From Macropodus opercularis (Eukaryota; Chordata; Actinopteri; Anabantiformes; Osphronemidae): a stretch of 64,000 nt of DNA. The position numbers and the translations under genes were made by a program. The notes under the pieces were generated by a model. It was not told the DNA's origin. It searched no databases and saw nothing but the letters and a program-made list of their open reading frames with translations. Shown here piece by piece: positions 21,203-32,200 of this stretch (the stretch's first letter is position 1; each line of letters starts with the position of its first letter). The DNA lies in NCBI GenBank assembly GCA_030770545.1, contig CM061097.1:18432501-18496500 (forward strand), in the 5' to 3' direction.

Positions 21203-21551
21203 GTATATGAGGTTCCCCCTGTATGCTGATCCCAGACTGTTTCCTTCCTCATACGCAGGAGTTTAACATTGTAACGACGGCAGAAGGCAATTACATTAAT
21301 TCATCACCTGTGAATTTTTTAATTGCTATTTCTGTGTTAGTGCATTTTATTTCAAACACAATTTAGGGCGAAATTCAGCTTCATAGAGATGTTGCATCAA
21401 AATACTTCATCCAAGATACACACTAGTAAAATCTGATGAATTACTACCATTTAAATCTTTTTATTGTTCTCTCAAATATTTCACTATTAATTATAACAAT
21501 GGGATAACTATTTGTACATATATACAATATCATTGTACAACTATTTCTACA
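21203..21551. other. Flank of exon C, copy 2
   Basis: Near-identical to 941-1289. AT-rich with no gene seen. Confidence 0.5.
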
Positions 21552-22755
21552 AATCTGCTGTCTGCCTCCTGTCCTGGATGTCAGGCGGGAATCCAGTCCT
21601 GTTTCTGTGGAGTAGGTGGAACTTTTCCCTGGTGTCGGCTGTAACCATCAGTCTGGACTCAGGCGCCGATCAGCAGACTGTCCATCACACTTTTATACTA
21701 AAAAATAAAACCAATACAAATCAAATCAAGCATTTATTCCATACAGCTGCACTTTCAGTCTAAAACCTAATGATCAGTAGCCTGAGCATCACAGAGAGGA
21801 GACTTGTTGGCTCTCGCCTCAACAATAAGTTAGTGTTACAGGTTCAGAGGTTCATCGTAAAATATTGTGATGTAAATGCAGTTTTTATGTGATATAAAAG
21901 ATGGTTCAAAACACTGTACTCACTGTGAACGGAGCATCCGCTGTCCGCCTCCTGTCCCGAACATCAGGCGGGAATCCAGTCCTCCTTTTTCTGTTTAGAG
22001 GAACCTTTCCCTTGTGCCGGCTGTAACCCTCAGTCTGGACTCAGGCGTCAGTCGGCAGACTGTCCGTCCCACTTCTGACACCAAGATGTCGTGGAAAAAC
22101 CTTCTTCAAATGCTGGAACATACTGAGAAAACTAGAGGAGCATGTTGGTGTAATGAACCAGCTCAATGTTTAGTACGTGCTGGCATGAGGAAGACATCCT
22201 ACAGCGAACCACTGTCTTCTGATGGATGTTAACACCAGAGCTTCTTATGTATTGTAACACAATGGTTTAGCCACCCCTCGCATGCTACCTGCTGTCTAAA
22301 CGCATGTTCCATTTGGCCAACAGACCAACCTGGTAAAGCTTCTAACTTCCCCATTTTGTTCCCTGTGGTTGTGTAGATTCACTTGGGCCGGTGCTTAAAC
22401 TTTCAATGGGCTTATCATTCACACAGGGGTTTTCACTCACACTGATCTTCCCATCTCATCGTATGGTTGGACCTTATCACACATACTCTAACTTTGGGTG
22501 ACTCTCTTCAGCCAGGTAGTTTGTATGACACATTGGTTCAGAGCAACGTACCCTGTAGTGTGCTTATCAGCAATGCACACGGGACACTGAAGGAGTCATC
22601 GCAAAGCTTATGATGTTATTATATCAGTCATACGCCCATTTTATTCAGATGGGACATCCCTAGATGTATGAATGCTCTAAAACATAAAATCAACTCAAAT
22701 AAAACCAAATATAAGCTCGGTTTACCACAAAGTGACACAAATGAAGACAAACTAC
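21552..22755. repeat. R repeat cluster 2 (less than one and a half units)
   Basis: Half-unit a near 21567, half-unit b near 21950, then the conserved 560-bp block. The unit stops in the stretch before ACAAACTAAAATACAG, where the C-rich insertion begins (about 22756). Confidence 0.85.
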
Positions 22756-25160
22756 TTTTAAGTTTCTAAGTCAGTGCATAGCAAGCGTTGTTTTTTTTGT
22801 CCTGTCCAGCAGTTTAGCATCCATCATGTATGTGCTGGATGCTGTATTGTGATGGGCAGTTTTGCTTTTTCAAAAGGGATACATAAACTATGAACCCCTC
22901 TTTGAAGATCTGAGGGTAAAAGGGGGGTGGGTGGGGGTTGGGGGGAGAAGAAGAAACACAGAGAACGAAATACATAGTATAACTAACATTGATTGAGAGT
23001 ATTTAAATAAGTAGTAGCGATGAAATTGATTAATAACAGTCCTGGTAGGTATGATAATAATGATAATGCCATGACAAGCAGCAACAACTACAATAACAAC
23101 AACAGCAATAATGACAATAACCATACAACGACTATAGGTACATGTACAGCAACACCAGACTTCGCCTACCTGTTCGTGAGTTTGCATTTTTCTGTTCTCG
23201 CTCCAGTGCTGGCCTCGTTACTTGAATCCGCTTGATGAATGTTGCTGGCCCTCCTACGCTCCCTACAGCGCCCGAGCTGGAGGAGGATTCTGTGTTGCCG
23301 CTGGCAGCAGCACGCACCGCAGCGGGACTCTCGAACTCTGATTTGACGGACTGATCCGTCATATCGCCTGTAGTTCTCCCTCTGTTTTTGGTTTATTGGA
23401 TTTCAGCCGATGGGGCTCGCTTTAAGTTGAACTCTTGTGGATATCCTGGACTGTGCATGCTTTCTGTCCCCCCGTTTGTTCCCTGTCTTTTGCCCTTGTG
23501 TCGCCTGGAGCAAATCCACCGACTCTGTCAGTTATCGCGCTGTGGGAAAACCCCAGACCGTCACCCACCATCAGCTACCCTGTGGATCAGTACCCACCAG
23601 CGGCTCCCGATCCAACCATCGCCCCAGCTCACTCCAGACCACTATCACAACAACCGCTTCCGTCCTCCTGGTTACACCCCCACTTTCCACCTCTTCAGCT
23701 TTCAGCCAATCCGCCGTTACCTTCGCCGTTTCCTCCACCCGAGACCCCCACAGCCTCTTCTCCGACTCCTCCCTCATCGACCACAAGATTCCTGACGTCA
23801 TCCCCATAGAAAGATTGACGACCGGTCGATTACACTTAAACCCTTTGTTTACCAATAAATTCACCTAAATCTCGGTACTTAGTTTTGCCTGATCCTTATC
23901 AAGTGACACACTCCCCTGAGCGTGTATACCGAACCGTGACAGTGGGGGAGGTGTCCAGGAGCACAACCGCTGGCTGACGGATGTGTCTCCCAGAGGGTGT
24001 CCCCCGTCCCTAAGTGTCTACTTTGCAATTAGAACAGGGTGGTGGTCGTCCTTGCCAGGGCCGACAACTGAGGTCACACCTGGCCCCTTCTCTCGGACCC
24101 CAGTAGGAGACCACCCCCTCAGGCCCTAAATGTATGTGTATGTGTATAAAGGACATTGGAAGACTACCAGTCTCCAAAGCCTTGTTCGGTGTTGTGTGTA
24201 ATGTAGTTAAAAACTGAGGGGCAATCCGTTCCGGGAGGGACGGTGGTTGAGGCCGCTATTAGAGAGCCAGTCCCCCCGTATGGAGAAGGCCCCTCATAAA
24301 CCTAGGTGAATGGGTGTAAAATGTAGCTGGGGCATAAGGCATCAAGGTCAGCAGAGCCAGGTCCCAGACTAGCTCAGCATCCTATCTCACCGGCCCCAGT
24401 CCCCCCAGACGGGGACAGACAGACCTGACCCGAGGGCCACGGTTGCGCTGCCCGGAGCATCACAGATAGCGCAGTCAGGGCCTCCCCACCTCCTCTGTCT
24501 CACATACACATCCTCTCCCTCACGCATACTCATGCTCGCCCCGTGAAGTCATTCACTCAAACACGCAATTTCTTACATAACACACATCCAGGCCCATATG
24601 CATCTGCATATATCCACCAACACACACACAGGCCCATAAACCCGCACCCCCCTAGATACACACACACTGTGTAGCTGTGTAGGGGGGTCCGAACCCAGCC
24701 CAGGTGCCAAAGGGAACCAGAGCCCAGACAAACCTCCCCACAGATCCCATCATGCTCCGTCGCTATCGCCCCCACAGCATCCAAAGGAGCCGGACCACAA
24801 CGGTCGGCAACACCCCGCCCCCACAAAGACGCCCCAGGAAAAGGAGCACCCCCCAGGAGCAGGCAGGCCCCCACCAGGGAACCCCACAGACACCGGGCAC
24901 CCAGGTTCACACCCCAGGCCCCCCTCCACCAGCAGGGAGGTCTGTCCCCAGAGCTAGCCACGTGCCGACCCACCAACTGGTTGTCCCCCCAACCCCAAGC
25001 GCCAGCCCCCGCAGATACCACCCCCCAAATACAAAGGGCCCGTGCGGCCATCCCATGATCCCAGACAACCGGCCCTGAGTACCAAGCAGCACCCCAACCC
25101 CAGGTAGCCCTCCCGCACATCAATGCTGGGAACAGCACACCGCCTCAGGCCACACACATC
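22756..25160. mobile_element. Insertion of unknown type, C-rich on the plus strand
   Basis: No counterpart in the other R/M junctions. From left to right: a G-run tract (22919-22950), a short ATA/AAC-rich tract (23050-23130), a Pro/Ser-rich region with overlapping short frames (23230-23870), an AATAAA (about 23855) followed about 80 bp later by ACCGTGACA, and a strongly C-rich, CA-rich tract to 25160. AATAAA followed by a terminal TGACA is the pattern of an LTR R-U5 end, so part may be an LTR retroelement. Overlapping frames in all registers reflect composition and not a gene. Confidence 0.4.
22919..22952 (+). other. Potential G-quadruplex tract
   Basis: Five runs of three or more G separated by one to three bases (core GGGGGGTGGGTGGGGG, then TTGGGGGG). 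This fits the G3+N1-7 quadruplex pattern on the plus strand. Confidence 0.7.
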
Positions 25161-25169
25161 ACCTCCATG

Positions 25170-25254
25170 ACAGTCATTACAAAGTCAGAGAAAAGCAAGC
25201 GTTCTTCATTGCAGTCAGTGATAGTCATTACAAAGTCAGGGTCAATTCAACCAC
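25170..25254. repeat. 51-bp minisatellite stub (under two units)
   Basis: One complete and one partial 51-bp unit (TCTTCATTGCAGTCAGTGAT within). It joins directly to the same flank (GGGTCAATTCAACCACCC) that ends the giant array at 37254. Its left side is the 22756-25160 insertion. Confidence 0.85.
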
Positions 25255-25433
25255 CCATCACACTAGTGAAACTATTCAAGATGTCACTTCTGACGAGATG
25301 AAACCTTTCCACTGCTTAAACATGGAATCCATCCATCACCACAGACGTGTTTACTCCAAATAATTGTAAAGACTATTACTGCTGTTATGACAAATACACC
25401 CAATATAGAAATACATGTCTTGATCTTCAGGGC
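25255..25433. other. Flank between M stub and E, copy a
   Basis: About 180 bp shared with 37255-37438. The equivalent next to the third array has lost about 115 bp, so that array abuts ACTAATACTGCTG. No gene seen. Confidence 0.5.
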
Positions 25434-25800
25434 TCAGTGGAAAATCTTAGCAACAGCTAAAGGGGTAACAAGAATATAAATGGAATATTTGAACTGGGTT
25501 CTACAACACACAGGGTATTTCTCACACTGCTCAGTGGTTGTGTCAGTACCTACTTCTGCCAGATCCAACCCTGATGCCGATTCATAGCAGCTGTCCCGTC
25601 TCTGTCCTCTGTGCTGGTGCAGTGGCAGACAGCTTGTTGGGACGTCACCGGAGCAACTGGTCTTCGTGGTGTCGCGGGGAGTTACGTTAGCACCGTTAGG
25701 TTTCCCTCCCCTTGTCACCAGAAACACTGTTGCACTGTACAGATGTGTAGTGATGAAGTCCTTCGTGGTGACTCGACGGTGCAGTGGAGATTCACTCAGG
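25434..25800 (-). pseudogene. E fragment, copy a: inverted env-region-like sequence
   Basis: On the minus strand a frame of about 97 codons (with VTRGGKPNGANVTPRDTTK) is related to the region after pol in ERV-1 (15737-15985), in opposite orientation. Copy a lacks the GTTGACCAGCACAGTGGGAG portion present in copies b and c. Homology with ERV-1 is seen directly; calling it env is inferred from position. Confidence 0.5.
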
Positions 25801-26011
25801 GACCTTCTAAGTCCTGCTGATTAAGCAGAACAGGAATATGCATATTTACAAATGTGTCCACAAAGAAACAAGCTGGCGTTAAATAGTAAATGTTTCCGTT
25901 AGTGACTATTAAATAAGCACAGCTTCACGAACTGTGTCTCAGCAGGTCAGTAAATCTTTCATTCCAATCAAACAAACAAACAATCATATCCTGTAAATTG
26001 ACTGTCCATCC
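25801..26011. other. Tail of E, copy a, and spacer
   Basis: Starts with TCCTGCTGATTAA...GAACAGGAAT, shared with copies b and c, then about 140 bp not seen elsewhere in the window. No gene. Confidence 0.45.
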
Positions 26012-29000
26012 CTTCAGAACACTGTACTCACTCTGAATGGAGGGTCCACTGTCAAGCGGGAATCCAGTCCTCCTTTTTCTGTTTAGAGGAACCTTTCCCT
26101 TGTGCCGGCTGTAACCCTCAGTCTGGACTCAGGCGTCAGTCAGCAGACTGTCCATCACACTTCTGACACCAAGATGTTGTGGATAAACCTTCTTCTTGTG
26201 ACAAATGCTGGAACATACTGAGAAAACTAGAGGAGCATGTTGGTGTAATGAACCAGCTCAATGTTTAGTACGTGCTGGCATGAGGAAGACATCCTACAGC
26301 GAACCACTGTCTTCTGATGGATGTTAACACCAGAGCTTCTTATATATTGTAACACAATGGTTTAGCCACCCCTCGCATGCTACCTGCTGTCTAAACGCAT
26401 GTTCCATTTGGCCAACAGACCAACCTGGTAAAGCTTCTAACTTCCCCATTTTGTTCCCTGTGGTTGTGTAGATTCACTTGGGCCGGTGCTTAAACTTTCA
26501 ATGGGCTTATCATTCACACAGGGGTTTTCACTCACACTGATCTTCCCATCTCATCGTATGGTTGGACCTTATCACACATACTCTAACTTTGGGTGACTCT
26601 CTTCAGCCAGGTAGTTTGTATGACACATTGGTTCCGAGCAACGTACCCTGTAGTGTGCTTATCAGCAATGCACACGGGACACTGAAGGAGTCATCGCAAA
26701 GCTTATGATGTTATTATATCAGTCATACGCCCATTTTATTTAGATGGGACATCCCTAGATGTATGAATAATCTAAAACATAAAATCAACTCAAATAAAAC
26801 TAAATACAAGCTAGGTTTACCACAAAGTGACACAAATGAAGACAAACTAAAATACAGTTTTACAACATAGGCCACAATGTTGCTGAACATTTTCTTACAC
26901 ATGTGGTTGATTCTCTTTAAACCCATGAATGACTTACACAAGGTAAGACTTCAGTATTCGTAATATTCTAGATGTAACTTCACTGTAACACTGACCACTA
27001 AAGAAATCACAGAACACGTCAGGTGACTAAACCATTTCACAGAGCTACACACACATTCTTTACCTACACATAGTTGCTTCAGAACACTGGACTCACTCTG
27101 AATGGAGCGTCCGCTGTCTGCCTCCTGTCCCGGATGTCAGGCGGGAATCCAGTCCTGTTTCTGTGGAGCAGGTGGAACTTTTCCCTGGTGTCGGCTGTAA
27201 ACATTAGTCTGGACTCAGGCCCCGTCAGCAGACTGTCCATCACGCTTTAATACTAAAAAAATAAAACCAATATAAATCAATTTAATTAAAATTCAAGCTA
27301 AGTTCAACACAAAGTTATATGTAAGAAGACACAGAAGTTTTAAAGCTATGCTCAAATCAATGCTTTGCCCCAACCTACAGGGAACTCCTGTAATCTGTTA
27401 ATACCCAAAGCATCTATTCCATACAGCTGCACTTTCAGTCTAAAACCTGTTAACTAATGATCAGTAGCCTGAGCATCACAGAGAGGAGACTTGTTGGCTC
27501 TCGCCTCAACAATGAGTTAGTGTTATAGGTTCAGAGGTTCATCGTAAAATACTGTGATGTAATTTCAGTTTGTATGTGATATAAAAGATGGTTCATAACA
27601 CTGTACTCACTGTGAACGGAGCATCCGCTGTCCGCCTCCTGTCCCGAACATCAGGTGGGAATCCAGTCCTCCTTTTTCTGTTTAGAGGAACCTTTCCCTT
27701 GTGCCGACTGTAACCCTCAGTCTGGACTCTGGCGTCAGTCAGCAGACTGTCCGTCCCACTTCTGACAACAAGATGTCGTGGAAAAACCTTCTTCTTGTGA
27801 CAAATGCTGGAACATACTGAGAAAACTAGAGGAGCATGTTGGTGTAATGAACCAGCTCAATGTTTAGTACGTGCTGGCATGAGGAAGACATCCTACAGCG
27901 AACCACTGTCATCTGATGGATGTTAACACCAGACCTTCTTATATATTGTAACACAATGGTTTAGCCACCCCTCGCATGCTACCTGCTGTCTAAACGCATG
28001 TTCCATTTGGCCAACAGACCAACCTGGTAAAGCTTCTAACTTCCCCATTTTGTTCCCTGTGGTTGTGTAGATTCACTTGGGCCGGTGCTTAAACTTTCAA
28101 TGGGCTTATCATTCACACAGGGGTTTTCACTCACACTGATCTTCCCATCTCATCATATGGTTGGACCTTATCACACATACTCTAACTTTGGGAGACTCTC
28201 TTCAGCCAGGTAGTTTGTATGACACATTGGTTCAGAGCAACGTACCCTGTAGTGTGCTTATCAGCAATGCACACGGGACACTGAAGGAGTCATCGCAAAG
28301 CTTATGATGTTATTATATCAGTCATACGCCCATTTTATTCAGATGGGACATACCTAGATGTATGAATAATATAAAACATAAAATCAACTCAAATAAAACT
28401 AAATACAAGCTAGGTTTACCACAAAGTGACACAAATGAAGACAAACTAAAATACAGTTTTACAACATAGGCCACAATGTTGCTGAACATTTTCTTACACA
28501 TGTGGTTGATTCTCTTTAAACCCATGAATGACTTACACAAGGTAAGACTTCAGTATTCGTAATATTCTAGATGTAACTTCACTGTAACACTGACCACTAA
28601 AGAAATCACAGAACACGTCAGGTGACTAAACCATTTCACAGAGCTACACACACATTCTTCACCTACACATAGTTGCTTCAGAACACTGGACTCACTCTGA
28701 ATGGAGCGTCCGCTGTCTGCCTCCTGTCCCGGATGTCAGGCGGGAATCCAGTCCTGTTTCTGTGGAGCAGGTGGAACTTTTCCCTGGTGTCGGCTGTAAC
28801 CATCAGTCTGGACTCAGGCGCCGGTCAGCAGACTGTCCATCACGTTTTAATACTAAAAAAATAAAACCAATATAAATCAAATTAATTAAAATACAAGCTA
28901 AGTTCAACACAAAGTTATATGTAAGAAGACACAGAAGTTTTAAAGCTATGCCCAAATCAATGCTTTGCCCCAACCTACAGGGAACTCCTGTAATCTGTTA

Positions 29001-29260
29001 ATACCCAAAGCATCTATTCCATACAGCTGCACTTTCAGTCTAAAACCTGTTAACTAATGAGCAGTAGCCTGAGCATCACAGAGAGGAGACTTGTTGGCTC
29101 TCGCCTCAACAATGAGTTAGTGTTACAGGTTCAGAGGTTCATCGTAAAATGCTGTGATGTAAATGCAGTTTGTATGTGATATACGAGATGGTTCATAACA
29201 CTGTACTCACTGTGAACGGAGCATCCGCTGTCCACCTCCTGTCCCGAGCATCAGTTATAA
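26012..29260. repeat. R repeat cluster 3 (two units)
   Basis: Half-unit b (26050, front deleted), conserved block, half-unit a (27120), b (27635), conserved block, a (28720), b (29237). Period about 1600 bp. The final half-unit b is cut after CCCGAGCATCAG, where the 51-bp array starts. The same cut occurs at 57862. Confidence 0.9.
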
Positions 29261-32200
29261 CTTCATTGCAGTCAGCGATAGTTAGTACAAAGTTAGAGAA
29301 AAGCAAGCGTTCTTCATTGCAGTCAGCGATAATACAAAGTTAGAGAAAAGCAAACGTTCTTCATTGCAATCAGCGATAGTACAAAGTTAGAGAAAAGCAA
29401 ACGTTCTTCATTGCAGTCAGCGATAATACAAAGTCAGAGAAAAGCAAACGTTCTTCATTGCAGTCAGTGATAGTTAGTACAAAGTCAGAGGAAAGCAAAC
29501 GTTCTTCATTGCAGTCAGCGATAGTTAGTACAAAGTCAGAGGAAAGCAAACGTTCTTCATTGCAGTCAGCGATAATTAGTACAAAGTCAGAGGAAAGCAA
29601 ACGTTCTTCATTGCAGTCAGCGATAATTAGTACAAAGTCAGAAAAAAGCAAACGTTCTTCATTGCAATCAGCGATAGTTAGTACAAAGTCAGAAAAAAGC
29701 AAACGTTCTTCATTGTAGTCAGCGATAGTTAGTACAAAGTCAGAGTAAAGCAAACGTTCTTCATTGCAGTCAGCGATAGTTACTACAAAGTCAGAGAAAA
29801 GCAAGCGTTCTTCATTACAGTCAGCGATAGTTACTACAAAGTCAGAGAAAAGCAAGTGTCCTTCATTGCAGTCAGCGATAGTTACTACAAAGTCAGAGAA
29901 AAGCAATCGTTCCTCATTGCAGTCAGTGATAGTTAGTACAAAGTTAGAGAAAAGCAAACGTTCTTCATTGCAGTCAGCGATAGTTAGTACAAAGTCAGAG
30001 AAAAGCAAGCGTTCTTCATTGCAGTCAGCGATAGTTAGTACAAAGTAAGAGAAAAGCAAACGTTCTTAATTGCAGTCAGCGATAGTTAGTACAAAGTCAG
30101 AGAAAAGCAAACGTTCTTCATTGCAGTCAGCGATAGTTAGTACAAAGTCAGAGAAAAGCAAGCGTTCTTCATTACAGTCAGCGATAGTTAGTACAAAGTC
30201 ACAGAAAAGCAATCGTTCTTCATTGAAGTCAGCGATAGTTAGTACAAAGTCACAGAAAAGCAATCGTTCTTCATTGCAGTCAGCGATAGTACAAAGTCAG
30301 AGAAAAGCAATCGTTCTTCATTGCAGTCAGCGATAGTACAAAGTCAGAGAAAAGCAATCGTTCTTCATTGCAGTCAGCGATAGTTAGTACAAAGTCAGAG
30401 AAAAGCAATCGTTCTTCATTGCAGTCAGCGATAGTTACTACAAAGTCAGAGAAAAGCAAACGTTCTTAATTGCAGTCAGCGATAGTTACTACAAAGTCAG
30501 AGAAAAGCAAACGTTCTTCATTGAAGTCAGCGATAGTACAAAGTAAGAGAAAAGCAAACTTTCTTAATTGCAGTCAGTGATAGTTAGTACAAAGTCAGAG
30601 AAAAGCAAACGTTCTTCATTGCAGTCAGCGATAGTTAGTACAAAGTTAGAGAATAGCAAACGTTCTTCATTGCAGTCAGCGATAGTTAGTACAAAGTCAG
30701 AGAAAAGCAAACGTTCTTCATTGCAGTCAGCGATAGTTACTACAAAGTCAGAGAAAAGCAAACGTTCTTCATTGCAGTCAGCGATAGTTACTACAAAGTC
30801 AGAGAAAAGCAAACGTTCTTCATTGCAGTCAGCGATAGTACAAAGTAAGAGAAAAGCAAACGTTCTTCATTGCAGTCAGCGATAGTTAGTACAAAGTCAG
30901 AGAAAAGCAAACGTTTTTCATTGCAATCAGCGATAGTTAGTACAAAGTCAGAGAAAAGCAAGTGTCCTTCATTGCAGTCAGCGATAGTTAATACAAAGTC
31001 AGAGAAAAGCAAACGTTCTTCATTGCAGTCAGCGATAGTTAGTACAAAGTCAGAGAAAAGCAAACGTTCTTCATTGCAGTCAGCGATAGTTACTACAAAG
31101 TCAGAGAAAAGCAAACGTTCTTCATTGCAGTCAGCGATAGTTAGTACAAAGTCAGAGAAAAGCAAACGTTCTTCATTGCAGTCAGCGATAGTTAGTACAA
31201 AGTTAGAGAATAGCAAACGTTCTTCATTGCAGTCAGCGATAGTTAATACAAAGTTAGAGAATAGCAAACGTTCTTCATTGCAGTCAGCGATAGTTAATAC
31301 AAAGTTAGAGAATAGCAAACGTTCTTCATTGCAGTCAGCGATAGTTATTACAAAGTCAGAGAAAAGCAAACGTTCTTCATTGCAATCAGCGATAGTTACT
31401 ACAAAGTCAGAGAAAAGCAAACGTTCTTCATTGCAGTCAGCGATAGTTAATACAAAGTTAGAGAATAGCAAACGTTCTTCATTGCAGTCAGCGATAGTTA
31501 ATACAAAGTTAGAGAATAGCAAACGTTCTTCATTGCAGTCAGCGATAGTTAGTACAAAGTTAGAGAATAGCAAACGTTCTTCATTGCAGTCAGCGATAGT
31601 TAGTACAAAGTTAGAGAATAGCAAACGTTCTTCATTGCAGTCAGCGATAGTTAATACAAAGTTAGAGAATAGCAAACGTTCTTCATTGCAGTCAGCGATA
31701 GTTAATACAAAGTTAGAGAAAAGCAAACGTTCTTCATTGCAGTCAGCGATAGTTAGTACAAAGTTAGAGAATAGCAAACGTTCTTCATTGCAGTCAGCGA
31801 TAGTTAGTACAAAGTCAGAGAAAAGCAAACGTTCTTCATTGAAGTCAGCGATAGTTAGTACAAAGTTAGAGAATAGCAAACGTTCTTCATTGCAGTCAGC
31901 GATAGTTAGTACAAAGTCAGAAAAAAGCAAGCGTTCTTCATTGCAGTCAGCGATAGTTACTACAAAGTCAGAGAAAAGCAAACTTTCTTCATTGCAGTCA
32001 GCGATAGTTAGTACAAAGTTAGAGAATAGCAAACGTTCTTCATTGCAGTCAGCGATAGTTAGTACAAAGTCAGAAAAAAGCAAGCGTTCTTCATTGCAGT
32101 CAGCGATAGTTACTACAAAGTCAGAGAAAAGCAAACTTTCTTCATTGCAGTCAGCGATAGTTACTACAAAGTCAGAGAAAAGCAAACTTTCTTCATTGCA

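Noticed and set aside
23388..23868. Proline/serine-rich proteins of 124-143 residues
   Set aside because: Three overlapping frames are open at once in a C-rich tract, which is a composition effect.
24557..25157. Gly/Trp-rich minus-strand and Pro-rich plus-strand frames of up to 193 codons
   Set aside because: They mirror the C-rich strand composition; no start or splice context and no known domain.
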